A stretch of 47,159 bases of DNA from a virus: IMG/VR virus record IMGVR_UViG_3300019764_000008, positions 1 through 47,159 of that record; one strand, 5' to 3'. Shown piece after piece: positions 22,901 through 31,392 of the stretch (position 1 is its first letter; each line of letters begins with the position of its first letter). Position numbers and translations under genes: made by a program. Under the pieces are notes generated by a model. It did no database searches. It had not been told where the DNA came from and worked only from the letters and a program-made list of their open reading frames with translations.

Positions 22901-23255
22901 GAGCCACGCCTCGGGCAACGACGTACATTTTGGAAACAAGACCGACGGCACAGAGTTAAGGGCCGAAGGTGGCGAGCGTTGGGCTATTTTCAACAAAAAG
23001 AGCTCTAGCCGTTACAGAAATATTCTGCCAGGGGTGATTAATTCACTAAATAAGGGTACTTTTGAGAGGCAATACTTGGCAGGATATAACTCTGACGGTT
23101 TAAACGTTAGCGTACAAGCACAAGCGCCAAGCCTAGGAGCCTTAGAGGGTGACGTGGCAGCTATCCGCCAACAAGGCGAAAGACGCTTTCATACCAATAG
23201 CCAAGGCCAAACGGTAGAAACTTATAAAAACCTAACACGTACTTACTCATGCTAA
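19953..23255 (+). CDS. Tape measure protein
   Basis: The 1100-residue protein sets tail length and spans the tail tube. The N-terminal 200 residues are coiled coil (LAKASERLAKAQGENAKKIAQV). The TP901-type minor tail domain lies at about 205-400, with GLKAISGATGDEFKEL, FAKLGFSTKEILDAT, VAGATLRGFGKDAAE and SALADAGIHGSMAGTALR. A second coiled coil follows (about 580-840). A hydrophobic segment near the C-terminus (about 925-960, ITASAKIWGQLGVWAPAALAV) could act at the membrane. The C-terminal QKFGTGGTGTVEGGSH stretch is typical. It overlaps the next gene by 7 nt. Confidence 0.92.
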   Translation: MANNPLKYRDFIEPDDTLKVLLQNLTDIKAKYEELSAKIQSDGAAIETALKKNTGATTEGKEAIEKSIPKVDELAKASERLAKAQGENAKKIAQVKAELKKANNITKLEVAQNKAAKGSYDQLSATYSLMKIKLNAMSSAQREGTKSGRAYEAQSKRIYEQMNRLQKATGKHQLGVARYAQGLGSAVKSLAGMYLGVAGLRKLFNSFTDNVIGFEKQMSGLKAISGATGDEFKELRDDAMALGAATTKTAIEVGSLQTEFAKLGFSTKEILDATKATILLSEATGEDVAMAAQVAGATLRGFGKDAAETGQVVDVMAKSFTSSALNLERFAESMKYVAPVAKASHVSLEMVTAAMSALADAGIHGSMAGTALRRILTEFDKSGKPFGEQLDALAAKGLTLADANDEVGRRAQTALLILSENTDKIKELTEAYENAGGSAEEMADIQRDNLAGALKLAGSAWAGLMLRIGESNGFMRKFIDNLTEVLSLAETAPQAASRLSDLAAKSWADATENTAEYIAGLEKANKAQTQLTIEALNAFIDAGGGADLSKYWETQVQIGKNLREELARARTKLEAEELAKRFDLENKSVEELMLLSKSLSSFKTGERAKQWAILKPIVEKQLKEMTDLERAAAEKAAAEALLNVTKIRDLQISMMNEGKEKELAILARSFDKKKILFAKYGMDQAVLDEWLVTQTKKINDKYAKKEADAAKKARDKKAREEKKAADAAAKLKKKESDAAVKAINEQKALRDSEIELVKGTEAEKTRLTLQAEKERLQALLKLSKAGGLELSRAQIDTMKNSIKALDGQMATVGAKDYDLYSLAGLNLSDEKKEAISLSTQFALENVSQFLGAKIAAADQLVALAERERSEADKNLDRELENRNAGYASNVIQAQKDLALAKKNQDKALKEQEKAKKAQILMESGLQASSLITASAKIWGQLGVWAPAALAVMWGSFAMSKIQAVKATKVQKFGTGGTGTVEGGSHASGNDVHFGNKTDGTELRAEGGERWAIFNKKSSSRYRNILPGVINSLNKGTFERQYLAGYNSDGLNVSVQAQAPSLGALEGDVAAIRQQGERRFHTNSQGQTVETYKNLTRTYSC

Positions 23256-25372
23256 TTACTTACAGATTTTCAATAAATGGCCACTCTGTGGAGCCTGTCT
23301 ATAAGGACGGGCTCTCTAAGGAGTTCGCCCTGGAGCCGTCCCAGCGGTTCTACAGAGCCACCCTAGACGGGACTCTCAAATTTGAGAACGCAGATTTTGA
23401 CTGGTTAAAAGCTCAATTTTTCGGGACGGAGTTCAAGCTCCTAATCGAGAAAGGCGTCGGGGGCACTTGGTCCGATTACTGGAGAGGCACGTTCTCCAAA
23501 ACAGATGGAGACTGGAACGACGACGACCGCACAGTCTCCGTAAAAGTAGACCCTGACGACGAGTACGTCGATATCCTCGCAGGGCTAGAAAATGAATACA
23601 ACCTTATTAAGTTGGCCCCAGCTCTCACTCCTTTAGCGATTCAAAAGAGGCCGCTACTACAGTACTACCTAGAGGGGGACGACGTCGTGGGGTGCTTCCT
23701 TGCAGGTAACTACTGGGAGCAGGGCGCTACTCCGCCAACGGACCCAGCGGACTTAGGGAACCTTTACAAGTTTGGCACCGCCGGGCTATTCTATGAGATA
23801 ACCCTATCCGGGCCAGACACACCACTTACGGGGGCTTATGTGGGCAATTATGTAGCCGCGACACCTACCGACCTGGTAGGGCCTACAGGGGCTTACCTCC
23901 TCAGACCAAACGACCACGGACTCGGGACAGGAGAAACAAAGCTTGACCTGGTAAGAGTGTCCGACGGGGCAGTGTTATACATATCTAACGCCTTTTTTAT
24001 TGGAGTGGACCAAGACCTTACTTTCTACGAGGAGGGAGGCTCTAGAGAGCTAACGGGATACAGGCGAACTATAAACCACCGAGCTAGAATACTGCTAGAT
24101 ACAGACACCTACGACGGGGACGCCACTTTCGACCTACTCGATAGCGATATGGTCGGAGAGAATAGAAATTATAAAAAAGTAGCCCCTTTCGGGTCTGAGG
24201 CGGACGAAAAGCTCCTAGTCATATCTAGCCGCGTGCGCGACGAGCCCACAGAGTACGGGCGTAACGACGAGGGTAAATACTTCATGCCTCCTACGGACGG
24301 CCGGAAATACTACCCTGTAGCGCGTAACGCCTGGGGGAATGCTGGCTTTTGGTTAGATTCTGCCCTTTGGGACTGGGGGCTGGAGGACGAGGCTCGAAAG
24401 GAGTACACTCTGAAAGAGACCAACCCTATAGAAAGCGTTATATCTGTACTATTGGCCGAAATTGTGCCAGGCGTAACTCACGAGGGCGACGCAGCACACA
24501 GCGAATTTTTGTACGGATCCGCTAATCCAGTGGCGGGGCAGGCCTTTAAACTTTTTATGGCCCAAAAGTCTAACGTCTTACAAGGCGAGTTCGACACACC
24601 AGCACAGAAAGCGCCTATTAAATTAGGTGAAGTTTTCCGAATGCTGCGCGATGTTTTCCAATGCTATTGGCATATAGACGCAGGAAAGCTTAGAGTAGAA
24701 CATATAAGTTGGTATAAAAACGGAGGTACGTATGCGTACTCTCCTATATATACTGCGGACTTAACTACTCTGTCCGATGTGCGCAACCGCAAAACGTGGG
24801 GCTATGCCGCGAATAAATACACCTACGACAAGGAAGCCCTTGCCGAGAGTATAAAACTTAGCTGGATGGACGAAGTAACCGCAGGCTTTGAGGGGGTGCC
24901 TATAAAGATTAAGTCCTCGTTTGTGAAAAAGGACAAAAAGGACGAGATTAACGTCGGGAGTTTTACCTCCGATATAGATTATATGCTTTTGAACCCTTCC
25001 GCTATCAGTATGGACGGATTTGCCTTGTTTGGGGCTGTGCTCGACGGGGGAGTTTACAAAACGCCGCTTGTGCCTCTAGAGGTGGACGGCGTGGACGAGC
25101 TCCTGCAGAACGGTTTTTTAAGTTGGCCGTACCTCGCGTCTAATTTCTGGACCTCGGACCTACCAAGTAGAACCGCGACCATAAACGGCGTAGAGAGCTA
25201 CGGGCTGGGCATAAGGAGTACCAAAAAGCAAAAGGTTAAATTCCCAAGCTCGGACGACCCCAACCCCCTACAGCTGATAAAAACCTCTTTAGGGGACGGG
25301 CAAATCGAAAAATTAAGTGTAAATTTGTGTAGTAGAATGAACTCCATAACCTTAAAGTATGCTACAGACTAA
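23249..25372 (+). CDS. Distal tail / baseplate protein
   Basis: This 707-residue protein follows the tape measure. An N-terminal beta domain (ITYRFSINGHSVEPVYKDGLSKEF... GTEFKLLIEKG) resembles the start of tail-tip proteins in Bacteroidetes phages. The middle is rich in aspartate and tyrosine. The region around VFQCYWHIDAGKLRVEHISWYKNGG (about 469-493) is the characteristic receptor of the next baseplate component in related proteins. It probably forms the tail-tip hub. It overlaps the next gene by 14 nt in a different frame. Confidence 0.65.
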   Translation: MLITYRFSINGHSVEPVYKDGLSKEFALEPSQRFYRATLDGTLKFENADFDWLKAQFFGTEFKLLIEKGVGGTWSDYWRGTFSKTDGDWNDDDRTVSVKVDPDDEYVDILAGLENEYNLIKLAPALTPLAIQKRPLLQYYLEGDDVVGCFLAGNYWEQGATPPTDPADLGNLYKFGTAGLFYEITLSGPDTPLTGAYVGNYVAATPTDLVGPTGAYLLRPNDHGLGTGETKLDLVRVSDGAVLYISNAFFIGVDQDLTFYEEGGSRELTGYRRTINHRARILLDTDTYDGDATFDLLDSDMVGENRNYKKVAPFGSEADEKLLVISSRVRDEPTEYGRNDEGKYFMPPTDGRKYYPVARNAWGNAGFWLDSALWDWGLEDEARKEYTLKETNPIESVISVLLAEIVPGVTHEGDAAHSEFLYGSANPVAGQAFKLFMAQKSNVLQGEFDTPAQKAPIKLGEVFRMLRDVFQCYWHIDAGKLRVEHISWYKNGGTYAYSPIYTADLTTLSDVRNRKTWGYAANKYTYDKEALAESIKLSWMDEVTAGFEGVPIKIKSSFVKKDKKDEINVGSFTSDIDYMLLNPSAISMDGFALFGAVLDGGVYKTPLVPLEVDGVDELLQNGFLSWPYLASNFWTSDLPSRTATINGVESYGLGIRSTKKQKVKFPSSDDPNPLQLIKTSLGDGQIEKLSVNLCSRMNSITLKYATD

Positions 25373-26222
25373 TAATAACTTATCTATTTTGCCGTTCTAT
25401 ACGAGTTTAGAAAAGCAGAACCACCGCAAAGACTACGCTTTCGGCGAGGTCTACCCTCTTGTCACTCCAGACAAGAGGCTTTTACCTTTTCAGATACTCC
25501 GAGAGACCAGCGCGAGCGCGACCTGGAACGCGTCCCTTAAAAACTTATACGGGGTTACGGTGGCGGATATAAAAGACACACTACTAGCTACAGGGTTTAT
25601 TCTTACCCGTTTCGAGTCCGAAGGGTACGACGTCATACAGTACCCAGGCAATCTGCCCCTTACGGTAGACACCCCCGAGGGGCAGTACTACGTCCAACTA
25701 TCTGACGGCTCGCGCACTTGGTACAGCGAGGTTTTTACCGTGGTGCGCCACGTGGGCGACTTCCTAAAAATAGAATTTTGGGACGAGGAGAGCCTGGACC
25801 TAGGAGCTAATAAAGGCCGAGTAAACTACACTGAAAATTTTAGATATAGAGTGTATCTTAAAACGCAGCTAGGCCGACCAGCCTACCCTATAGAGGAGCA
25901 AGTCGAGAAACGCGACGGACACACTTTTGTAGAAAAGCAAGTAAGTGAAAAGACTTTTAAATTCACTTTCTTAGCTCCTGAGTTCTTGCTCGATGCTATG
26001 CGTCTCATAAGATTGAGCGACCACGTAGAAGTCACCAGTAAAGGGGACACCTACGAGCCTGAGACTTTCCTAATAACTCCGACATGGAAAGACGGGGGTT
26101 TTATTGCGTCAGTATCGGCGGAGTTCCAAACCGATACAGTAATTAAGAAAACAGGCAGAGGGCAAGCTCTTGCTGAGGGCGTGGTCTTTAATGATGATTT
26201 TAATAATGATTTTCCTTTATAA
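25359..26222 (+). CDS. Tail tip protein
   Basis: The 287-residue protein is largely beta-structured (YYVQLSDGSRTWYSEVFTVVRH, FRYRVYLKTQLGRP, EVTSKGDTYEPETFLITP). It is encoded between the hub and the tail fibre. The N-terminus (MLQTNNNLSILPFYTSLEKQNH) and acidic end (FNDDFNNDFPL) are distinctive. I infer that it is a baseplate component linking the hub to the fibre. No domain is recognised. Confidence 0.65.
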   Translation: MLQTNNNLSILPFYTSLEKQNHRKDYAFGEVYPLVTPDKRLLPFQILRETSASATWNASLKNLYGVTVADIKDTLLATGFILTRFESEGYDVIQYPGNLPLTVDTPEGQYYVQLSDGSRTWYSEVFTVVRHVGDFLKIEFWDEESLDLGANKGRVNYTENFRYRVYLKTQLGRPAYPIEEQVEKRDGHTFVEKQVSEKTFKFTFLAPEFLLDAMRLIRLSDHVEVTSKGDTYEPETFLITPTWKDGGFIASVSAEFQTDTVIKKTGRGQALAEGVVFNDDFNNDFPL

Positions 26223-26241
26223 ATAAATAAATAAATAAATA
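26220..26241 (+). repeat. TAAA tetranucleotide repeat upstream of the tail fibre gene
   Basis: Five TAAA units and a partial TA lie between the stop of the tail-tip gene and the ATG of the fibre gene at 26251. Slippage changes in this tract would alter spacing in front of the fibre start. Confidence 0.8.
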
Positions 26242-26250
26242 CTACTAATT

Positions 26251-28506
26251 ATGTGGACAGATTTGAAAGCCGCCCTAGGAGCGGTAATAAAAACAAACGG
26301 GGCCGGGGAGATAACCGGGGACGTGCTTAACCAAGCCCTAGACTCTATAGTTGACAACGTTGGGGCAGACGCCTCTTTTAAGGGGGTGGCTATTCCTAGT
26401 ACAAACCCAGGAACCCCGGACGGGCCTGTGTTTTACTTAGCCTCCGAGAAAGGGGACTATCCTAATTTTGGAGGGTATGCACACAATGGCAAGGCCACTA
26501 AGGTAATCAGCAACGCCTCGGGCTCTTGGGTGGTCTCAGACACAGGCATAGCTACAAAGGAGCTGTCCGACTCCGTGGAGCGAGGGGTGATATCCTCCCG
26601 TGAGGCGGGGCTAAAAGAAACGAATATAGTGTATGTCCCTACGCAATCCGAGGATATAAACTACCCATCAAAATTAGGAGGCACTCTCTATTTTAATAAA
26701 ACTACGGTATCGGGCACACACGATATCATATTCCGTGGGGTTAGAGGGGACGGCACCTATGCCAACCTATCAATATCCTTCCTAGAGGGGCAGTTTGTAG
26801 CCTGGGAGAACACTCTGGAGGACTTCGTGGGGTTCCGTATATATTTCGGGTCTGGGTCGACACCTGGGGAAGTGGACTTTAGTATCAAAGGGGTAGACTT
26901 TCCAGGCGAGGTGGCAAGAGTCGACGCGGATATCGCCGCGCTACAGTCGCAGGTAAACGAAAACCTCTACGCGAGAGCGGAAGCCTTTGACTCCAGTATA
27001 TTTACAATACCTGGATTTATGAGACCTGCGGGAACGCTAAGTACCTCTTCAGTCTATTTAAGGTCTGATTATTTAGACGTGAATTTTGCTAAATTATATA
27101 TCCATACCAAAGTAGCCTCTGTCTCAGTTTCTCCAGCAGTTTTCTTTGACGAAAGCTATACTTACATTTCTGGATACACAGCTGGAGACACTAACGAAGC
27201 TGACTTCGAAATAGACGTCCCACTTAACGCAAAATACGTGATATTGTCAATGGTTGAGAACCACTTAGGTATTTTTAGTGCTGAGGCTGACGTGGGGGTA
27301 TCTTCATTTCTAGGGAAGTCTGAGAAAGTCTATGTTTCCACTACTGGAGATGATGGGAATACAGGGGGAATTTCTTCGCCTTTTTCTACTATCGGAAAAG
27401 CTACTAGAGAGGTGTCAGAAAATGGCGAAATTATACTACGTGAAGGAGACTACTCTGGAGAAGAGTTCGATTTAGCAAATATTAATAAGATTAGAGCTAA
27501 AACTGGAGAAAGAGTACGCCTAATATATGGCGCTGAGATAAACGCAGCTTCTTTGTCTGGAGGATATACCAGAGTATTCGAGGCGGCATATGCCGGAGCT
27601 ATTAACTCGGCTTACTTTCTTTGGCAGCACGATATGGAAGACGAAGAAACAGTAATATCGATTGAAGATAGACACCCTCTACACAGAGGACGTAGAACTA
27701 GAATGCCTAGTACCAGAGTTTATCCAGCTGCAAGTATTGCAGAAATTGAGTCCACTGTTGATAAATTAATGTGGTTTTTAGATGGTGGAGTTTTATACTT
27801 CTCGAAAACTACTGGCTCTGATTTAGCAGTAAACCCTATAAGATTTTCCACAGGACAAACTCTTACAGCAAGTAAAGAAAAGCATATTTCTATGGTAGGT
27901 ATTGACCTTCTCCATGTAGTGCTAAAAACTGCTAACTTATCTGGGTCTATCAGAGATGTATCAGTCGGAATGGCTAACGCTTCGGGAGTCATAGCTACGG
28001 ATAAGACTGTGGGTCTAACCCTTGAAAACGTAGAAGTCTTCGGAGGAAACAATGATGGATTTAACGGACATACAACAGACCCAAATACATTAATATACGC
28101 CAAACAAACAACTGTAAAGTTTATAAACTGTCACGGTCATGATAATTTTGACGATGGAGAAAGCCACCATGAATACTGTGAGGTATATATGGAGGGAGGA
28201 CTTTATGAGTTTAACGGCTCAGCATGCACCCCTGCCTCTGGCTGCCACGCTACGTACAATAATGTAATGGCTGCGAATAATGGGGGACACAACTGGAGTA
28301 ATGCTGACGGGACTGGCTTTTCTGCACAAGGTAGTGCTTTAGATGGTGGGGTAGATACTAATGTCTACTGCTATAGTTGCCTCTCAAAAAACAATGTTAT
28401 AGGCTTTAGAGGCTTAGATAACTCTAGTAAATTTATAAACTGTATATCTCAGAACAATATAACGCCTTTTGAGAATGGAGAGCAGCTTAATTGTACTACC
28501 TTATAG
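26251..28506 (+). CDS. Tail fibre/spike with beta-helix C-terminal half
   Basis: The 751-residue protein is the likely receptor-binding protein. The N-terminal 140 residues (MWTDLKAALGAVIKTNGAGEITGDVLNQALDS...) form a baseplate-attachment domain common at the start of Bacteroidetes phage fibres. A short coiled-coil segment (VARVDADIAALQSQVNENLY, about 223-242) follows. From about 360 the layout KVYVSTTGDDGNTGGISSPF begins a parallel beta-helix of the pectate-lyase/spike type (many short strands, CHGHDNFDDGESHHEYCE). This type often cleaves surface polysaccharide. The second half uses more A/T-ending codons, suggesting exchange of the receptor-binding part. Confidence 0.85.
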   Translation: MWTDLKAALGAVIKTNGAGEITGDVLNQALDSIVDNVGADASFKGVAIPSTNPGTPDGPVFYLASEKGDYPNFGGYAHNGKATKVISNASGSWVVSDTGIATKELSDSVERGVISSREAGLKETNIVYVPTQSEDINYPSKLGGTLYFNKTTVSGTHDIIFRGVRGDGTYANLSISFLEGQFVAWENTLEDFVGFRIYFGSGSTPGEVDFSIKGVDFPGEVARVDADIAALQSQVNENLYARAEAFDSSIFTIPGFMRPAGTLSTSSVYLRSDYLDVNFAKLYIHTKVASVSVSPAVFFDESYTYISGYTAGDTNEADFEIDVPLNAKYVILSMVENHLGIFSAEADVGVSSFLGKSEKVYVSTTGDDGNTGGISSPFSTIGKATREVSENGEIILREGDYSGEEFDLANINKIRAKTGERVRLIYGAEINAASLSGGYTRVFEAAYAGAINSAYFLWQHDMEDEETVISIEDRHPLHRGRRTRMPSTRVYPAASIAEIESTVDKLMWFLDGGVLYFSKTTGSDLAVNPIRFSTGQTLTASKEKHISMVGIDLLHVVLKTANLSGSIRDVSVGMANASGVIATDKTVGLTLENVEVFGGNNDGFNGHTTDPNTLIYAKQTTVKFINCHGHDNFDDGESHHEYCEVYMEGGLYEFNGSACTPASGCHATYNNVMAANNGGHNWSNADGTGFSAQGSALDGGVDTNVYCYSCLSKNNVIGFRGLDNSSKFINCISQNNITPFENGEQLNCTTL

Positions 28507-28586
28507 AGACCTCACCTGCTAAACGCGAATCACGTGTTGCCCAGGTTAGACAAAAGAAACTATTGTTTAATTTAATAAATATCACT

Positions 28587-28679
28587 ATGGAAAATCAAAA
28601 GCAGAAGACCAGCAAGACGCAGGAAAAGCCAAAAGAAGAGGCGCCAATTATCGACCCTGAGCAGGATGTGCTCGGATAG
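28587..28679 (+). CDS. Short acidic/charged protein
   Basis: The 30-residue ORF from ATG 28587 (MENQKQKTSKTQEKPKEEAP... EQDVLG) lies 80 nt after the fibre gene. The longer frame from 28491 would begin inside the fibre gene. The sequence is disordered and charged. Its 3' end overlaps the next gene. Function is unknown; a small accessory or regulatory peptide is possible. Confidence 0.4.
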   Translation: MENQKQKTSKTQEKPKEEAPIIDPEQDVLG

Positions 28680-29055
28680 GGAGCTAAGGCTATTAATCGC
28701 AGTGGGGGTCTTTGCGGCTCTCACTGTGGTTTATCTCACCCTAGGGGTGGCAAATAGCGTATTTTGGACAGTCTACGGCTTTGGGCTCAAAGATCTTTTA
28801 ATTATAGCTCTACTTATGGGGAATCTGCACAAAGAGCAAGCCAGAGCGCTAAGCTTGGCCTCCATAGGGGTATCCTGTTATCTAGTTGTTCCTACTCTCA
28901 CCCGCCTATCGTGTGCAGTGAAAACAGACTGGGGCTACGAGGCATACAAGGAGCTTATAAACTCTTCTACTTACCCCTCCCTACTTTTGTCCGCGATGCT
29001 AGTAATCTCAATAATAATCTACTATGAATACAGAAATGAGCGAAAAACTAGATAA
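28666..29055 (+). CDS. Polytopic membrane protein, possible holin
   Basis: The 129-residue protein has about three to four transmembrane segments (8-30 LLIAVGVFAALTVVYLTLGVA, 43-52 LLIIALLMGN, 63-78 LSLASIGVSCYLVVP, 105-119 SLLLSAMLVISIIIYY). It lies directly before the predicted endolysin gene, consistent with a holin that opens the inner membrane for lysis. The topology supports this but no holin family is recognised. The tail is basic. Confidence 0.6.
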   Translation: MCSDRELRLLIAVGVFAALTVVYLTLGVANSVFWTVYGFGLKDLLIIALLMGNLHKEQARALSLASIGVSCYLVVPTLTRLSCAVKTDWGYEAYKELINSSTYPSLLLSAMLVISIIIYYEYRNERKTR

Positions 29056-29452
29056 ATTGATTATATCAGTCGAGGAACTGAAATTATCAAAGAAAACGGA
29101 TATAAGGCTAATGCGCGGGTTTATGTTGGCCTGCGGAGGAGTAATGCTATACTTTATCACCTTTATGAATGCTACAGGCAGGGAGTTAGAGGGGATTAAG
29201 TCTATATTAGCGACCAAGGACAACATAGTTAAGCTACGGACCGAGCTACGAAACGAGATAGGCGCCTACTTGCCTATGACAGCCTACATTGAAATAGAGA
29301 ACCAAAGGAGCTACACAGTAGCAGAGCTTTTCTGTATTTTTGGCGAGAAGTACATACATGTAAAGGAGGAGGAGCTGGAGAAGTTCAGAACCTCAGCAAT
29401 CTTTAAGCTTAATAACCAGACTAAACTAGGCACCACACGGGGCCAAAACTAG
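29024..29452 (+). CDS. Membrane-anchored protein of the lysis region
   Basis: The 142-residue protein overlaps the previous gene by 32 nt in another frame. It has a short coiled-coil N-terminus (KLDKLIISVEELKLSKKT), one hydrophobic segment (about 32-50, FMLACGGVMLYFITFM) and a polar region of about 80 residues after it. This single-pass layout could fit a spanin-like or holin-associated protein. No family is recognised. Confidence 0.55.
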   Translation: MNTEMSEKLDKLIISVEELKLSKKTDIRLMRGFMLACGGVMLYFITFMNATGRELEGIKSILATKDNIVKLRTELRNEIGAYLPMTAYIEIENQRSYTVAELFCIFGEKYIHVKEEELEKFRTSAIFKLNNQTKLGTTRGQN

Positions 29453-29458
29453 CCGACT

Positions 29459-29947
29459 ATGAAGAAAAGAAATAAATACCAATTTGGTAGAACAAGCACG
29501 CAGCGCAAAAATGGGGTAAGTCATTACTTACTCCTAGCGTCTGATAGAGCTATGGAGTGCAGCCCTGTAGACTTTGGGGTCCCAGACCACGGAGGCAAGC
29601 GCACGGCTCCAGAACAAAAAGGAATTTACAAACTAGGCTACAGCAAAGCGGACGGCTACAGAAGTCTCTCATACCACCAAGTACTCGACGACTTCGGCAG
29701 AGGCCAAGCGTTGGACTTGGTGCCTTACATTAAAGGCGTGGGGTATTGCTACGACGCTCCTGGGCGTTTCGGTATTATTGGTATGCTTATGTTAGAAGCT
29801 TGGGAAGAGCTCCAAGACGAGGGTCTAATCCCTAAAACTCTTTATTTGCATTGGGGCGGCCTTTGGTCACATAAAGACCCCAAGAAATTAGGCTGGGACA
29901 TGGCGCACTATGAAATTAGGAACTACCCACAAATAGGGAAATTATAA
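29459..29947 (+). CDS. Peptidoglycan peptidase (M15-type endolysin)
   Basis: The 162-residue protein is a compact peptidase domain. SYHQVLDDFGRGQALDLVP (about 75-93) fits the M15/VanY pattern: an SxxH that binds zinc, followed by a GxAxDxxP stretch with the second zinc-binding Asp. MAHYEI (about 150-155) supplies the third zinc ligand, His. It should cut L-Ala/D-Glu or D-Ala cross-links in the host wall. The holin candidate lies just upstream. Confidence 0.8.
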   Translation: MKKRNKYQFGRTSTQRKNGVSHYLLLASDRAMECSPVDFGVPDHGGKRTAPEQKGIYKLGYSKADGYRSLSYHQVLDDFGRGQALDLVPYIKGVGYCYDAPGRFGIIGMLMLEAWEELQDEGLIPKTLYLHWGGLWSHKDPKKLGWDMAHYEIRNYPQIGKL

Positions 29948-29960
29948 GTATATTTGTGTA
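29945..29960 (+). promoter_or_regulatory. Putative promoter
   Basis: TATATTTG (about 29949-29956), in the gap after the endolysin, is an exact TAnnTTTG match about 20 nt before the next ATG. The next gene probably has its own transcript. Confidence 0.55.
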
Positions 29961-29977
29961 CACTAAATATTTTAATT

Positions 29978-30721
29978 ATGAAAATTTTCTGGAATGGCGA
30001 AAAGCTCGTAGTCGACGACGAGGCCGGGAAAGTATTAAAACACAGCCCAGGACCGGGGGCTATTAAATGGACTGAGGACGCGGACCTTAATGCTATGGTT
30101 TATATCAAAGGACCCGTCGGAGTTGTTCAAGAGGAGATACTCCTATCCGAAGTCAAAGACGGGGCAGGAGCCAACTACACAGACGCGGCAACCTTTGAGG
30201 CGAGCATCGTCGATTTTTTCGTTAGCGCCCCTGATCTTGGGGGCTTTAGTGCGGGCGCGTACATCCCCTCCGCCAGTACCGGCGAGGTGGTGCCCGCGGG
30301 AGTATTGACTAGAGCCCAGATACCTCTAGCCCTGACGACCTCCCCTCCTCCCGACGGCTTCGACATGTTCGAGACCCTACAAGGTCCGGCGCTGAGGTTC
30401 GTAGGTGATGGGTCTGGAAAGACTAGAGTATTTAGCATGGCTATCTCCTCAGGTCTGAAAGCCGACTTTGGTGCCTCGGATAGGGTTGTTTTCTCTGTGT
30501 CTAGAAGGCCATACACACAGAGCGCTTGGGATGGGGCGGACCTAATACCGGGGTACGCTGTGTCTCGGAAGCTGCCAAACAAAGACCTCGGAGCGATAGC
30601 CCTCAACTCCCCATTTTTTACTTTACAGGAGGGGGATCTTGTGGAGCCCTCTCTTTTGTCTGTTTCAGGGGTGACTCTGTTGGTGGATACCTTTAGCCTG
30701 ACTATCAAACAGATCGGCTAA
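29978..30721 (+). CDS. Beta-rich protein, possible head/tail decoration
   Basis: The protein has 247 residues from ATG 29978 (an earlier in-frame start at 29954 lies in the promoter). A short N-terminal beta motif (MKIFWNGEKLVVDD) precedes a proline-rich linker (YIPSASTGEVVPAG) and a C-terminal globular domain of about 120 residues (VFSMAISSGLKADFGASDRVVFSVSRRP... LLVDTFSLTIKQIG). The alternation of beta strands resembles a jelly-roll. A virion-surface role is possible. It has its own promoter. Function is not identified. Confidence 0.6.
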   Translation: MKIFWNGEKLVVDDEAGKVLKHSPGPGAIKWTEDADLNAMVYIKGPVGVVQEEILLSEVKDGAGANYTDAATFEASIVDFFVSAPDLGGFSAGAYIPSASTGEVVPAGVLTRAQIPLALTTSPPPDGFDMFETLQGPALRFVGDGSGKTRVFSMAISSGLKADFGASDRVVFSVSRRPYTQSAWDGADLIPGYAVSRKLPNKDLGAIALNSPFFTLQEGDLVEPSLLSVSGVTLLVDTFSLTIKQIG

Positions 30722-30782
30722 CAGCAGACAATAAACAAAATAGCCTTAACGGGGGATAGGCTCCCTTTCAATTTTTAAAACT

Positions 30783-31007
30783 ATGTGGCAAAATATAGCA
30801 CTGCTAGCGATAGGCTTCTCCGGGGGACTACTAGCTGGGTACTCTTTTAAGAAAGGGCCCAAAACAATCAACGCAGAGACATACTACGAGAGTCAAACGC
30901 AGGAGATAGATATAGCGCGTATCAAGCAGAAAAAGAGCGACGGCGAGCAATCGGTCGAAATTAAACCAACGTTCTTTAAAAGGCTCCTAAAGGGCAAAAA
31001 GAAATAA
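30783..31007 (+). CDS. Small membrane protein
   Basis: The 74-residue protein has one N-terminal transmembrane segment (about 3-23, QNIALLAIGFSGGLLAGY) and a hydrophilic charged tail ending FKRLLKGKKK. No family is recognised. It is the last gene before the second non-coding repeat region. Confidence 0.65.
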   Translation: MWQNIALLAIGFSGGLLAGYSFKKGPKTINAETYYESQTQEIDIARIKQKKSDGEQSVEIKPTFFKRLLKGKKK

Positions 31008-31017
31008 AAGACTTATT

Positions 31018-31320
31018 AGTCCGAACATAAACAAAGTAAACAAAAGTAAACAAAGATTGTTTATCTGTGGGCTCCTCAAGATCAGCTAGTTACAGCGAAA
31101 TAAACAAAGTAAACAAAGATTATATAAAAGACTATATTAGATTAATATGGTATATATGGTAGTAGTTTTATATACCACATATACCAAACGCGATTGTAAG
31201 AGGTCTTTTGTTGTTTTTATTGTTTCTTTGTTTATTTGCTCGTAACTGCTTAATATTGAGGTGCTAGCAGGTAAACAATCTTTGTTTATTTTGTTTATTC
31301 TTTGTTTATTCTTTGTTTAT
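31018..31320 (+). repeat. AT-rich region flanked by inverted TAAACAAAG repeats (second copy)
   Basis: At least four copies of TAAACAAAG/TAAACAAAA lie to the left (31028-31119). An AT-rich palindromic centre runs from about 31120 to 31190, with TATATATGG/CCACATATA-type symmetry. CTTTGTTTA repeats (31225-31320) lie to the right. The layout and some flanking words (GGTAAACAA, TTTGTTTATT) match 8130-8430. The region between 31008 and 31480 has no other gene. Confidence 0.65.
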
Positions 31321-31392
31321 CCTGGAGAGTGTAAATTTATTTGCTCCGCAGTTGCTTGGTATGCAAGCAGTTACAAAGAGTTATAAAATTAA

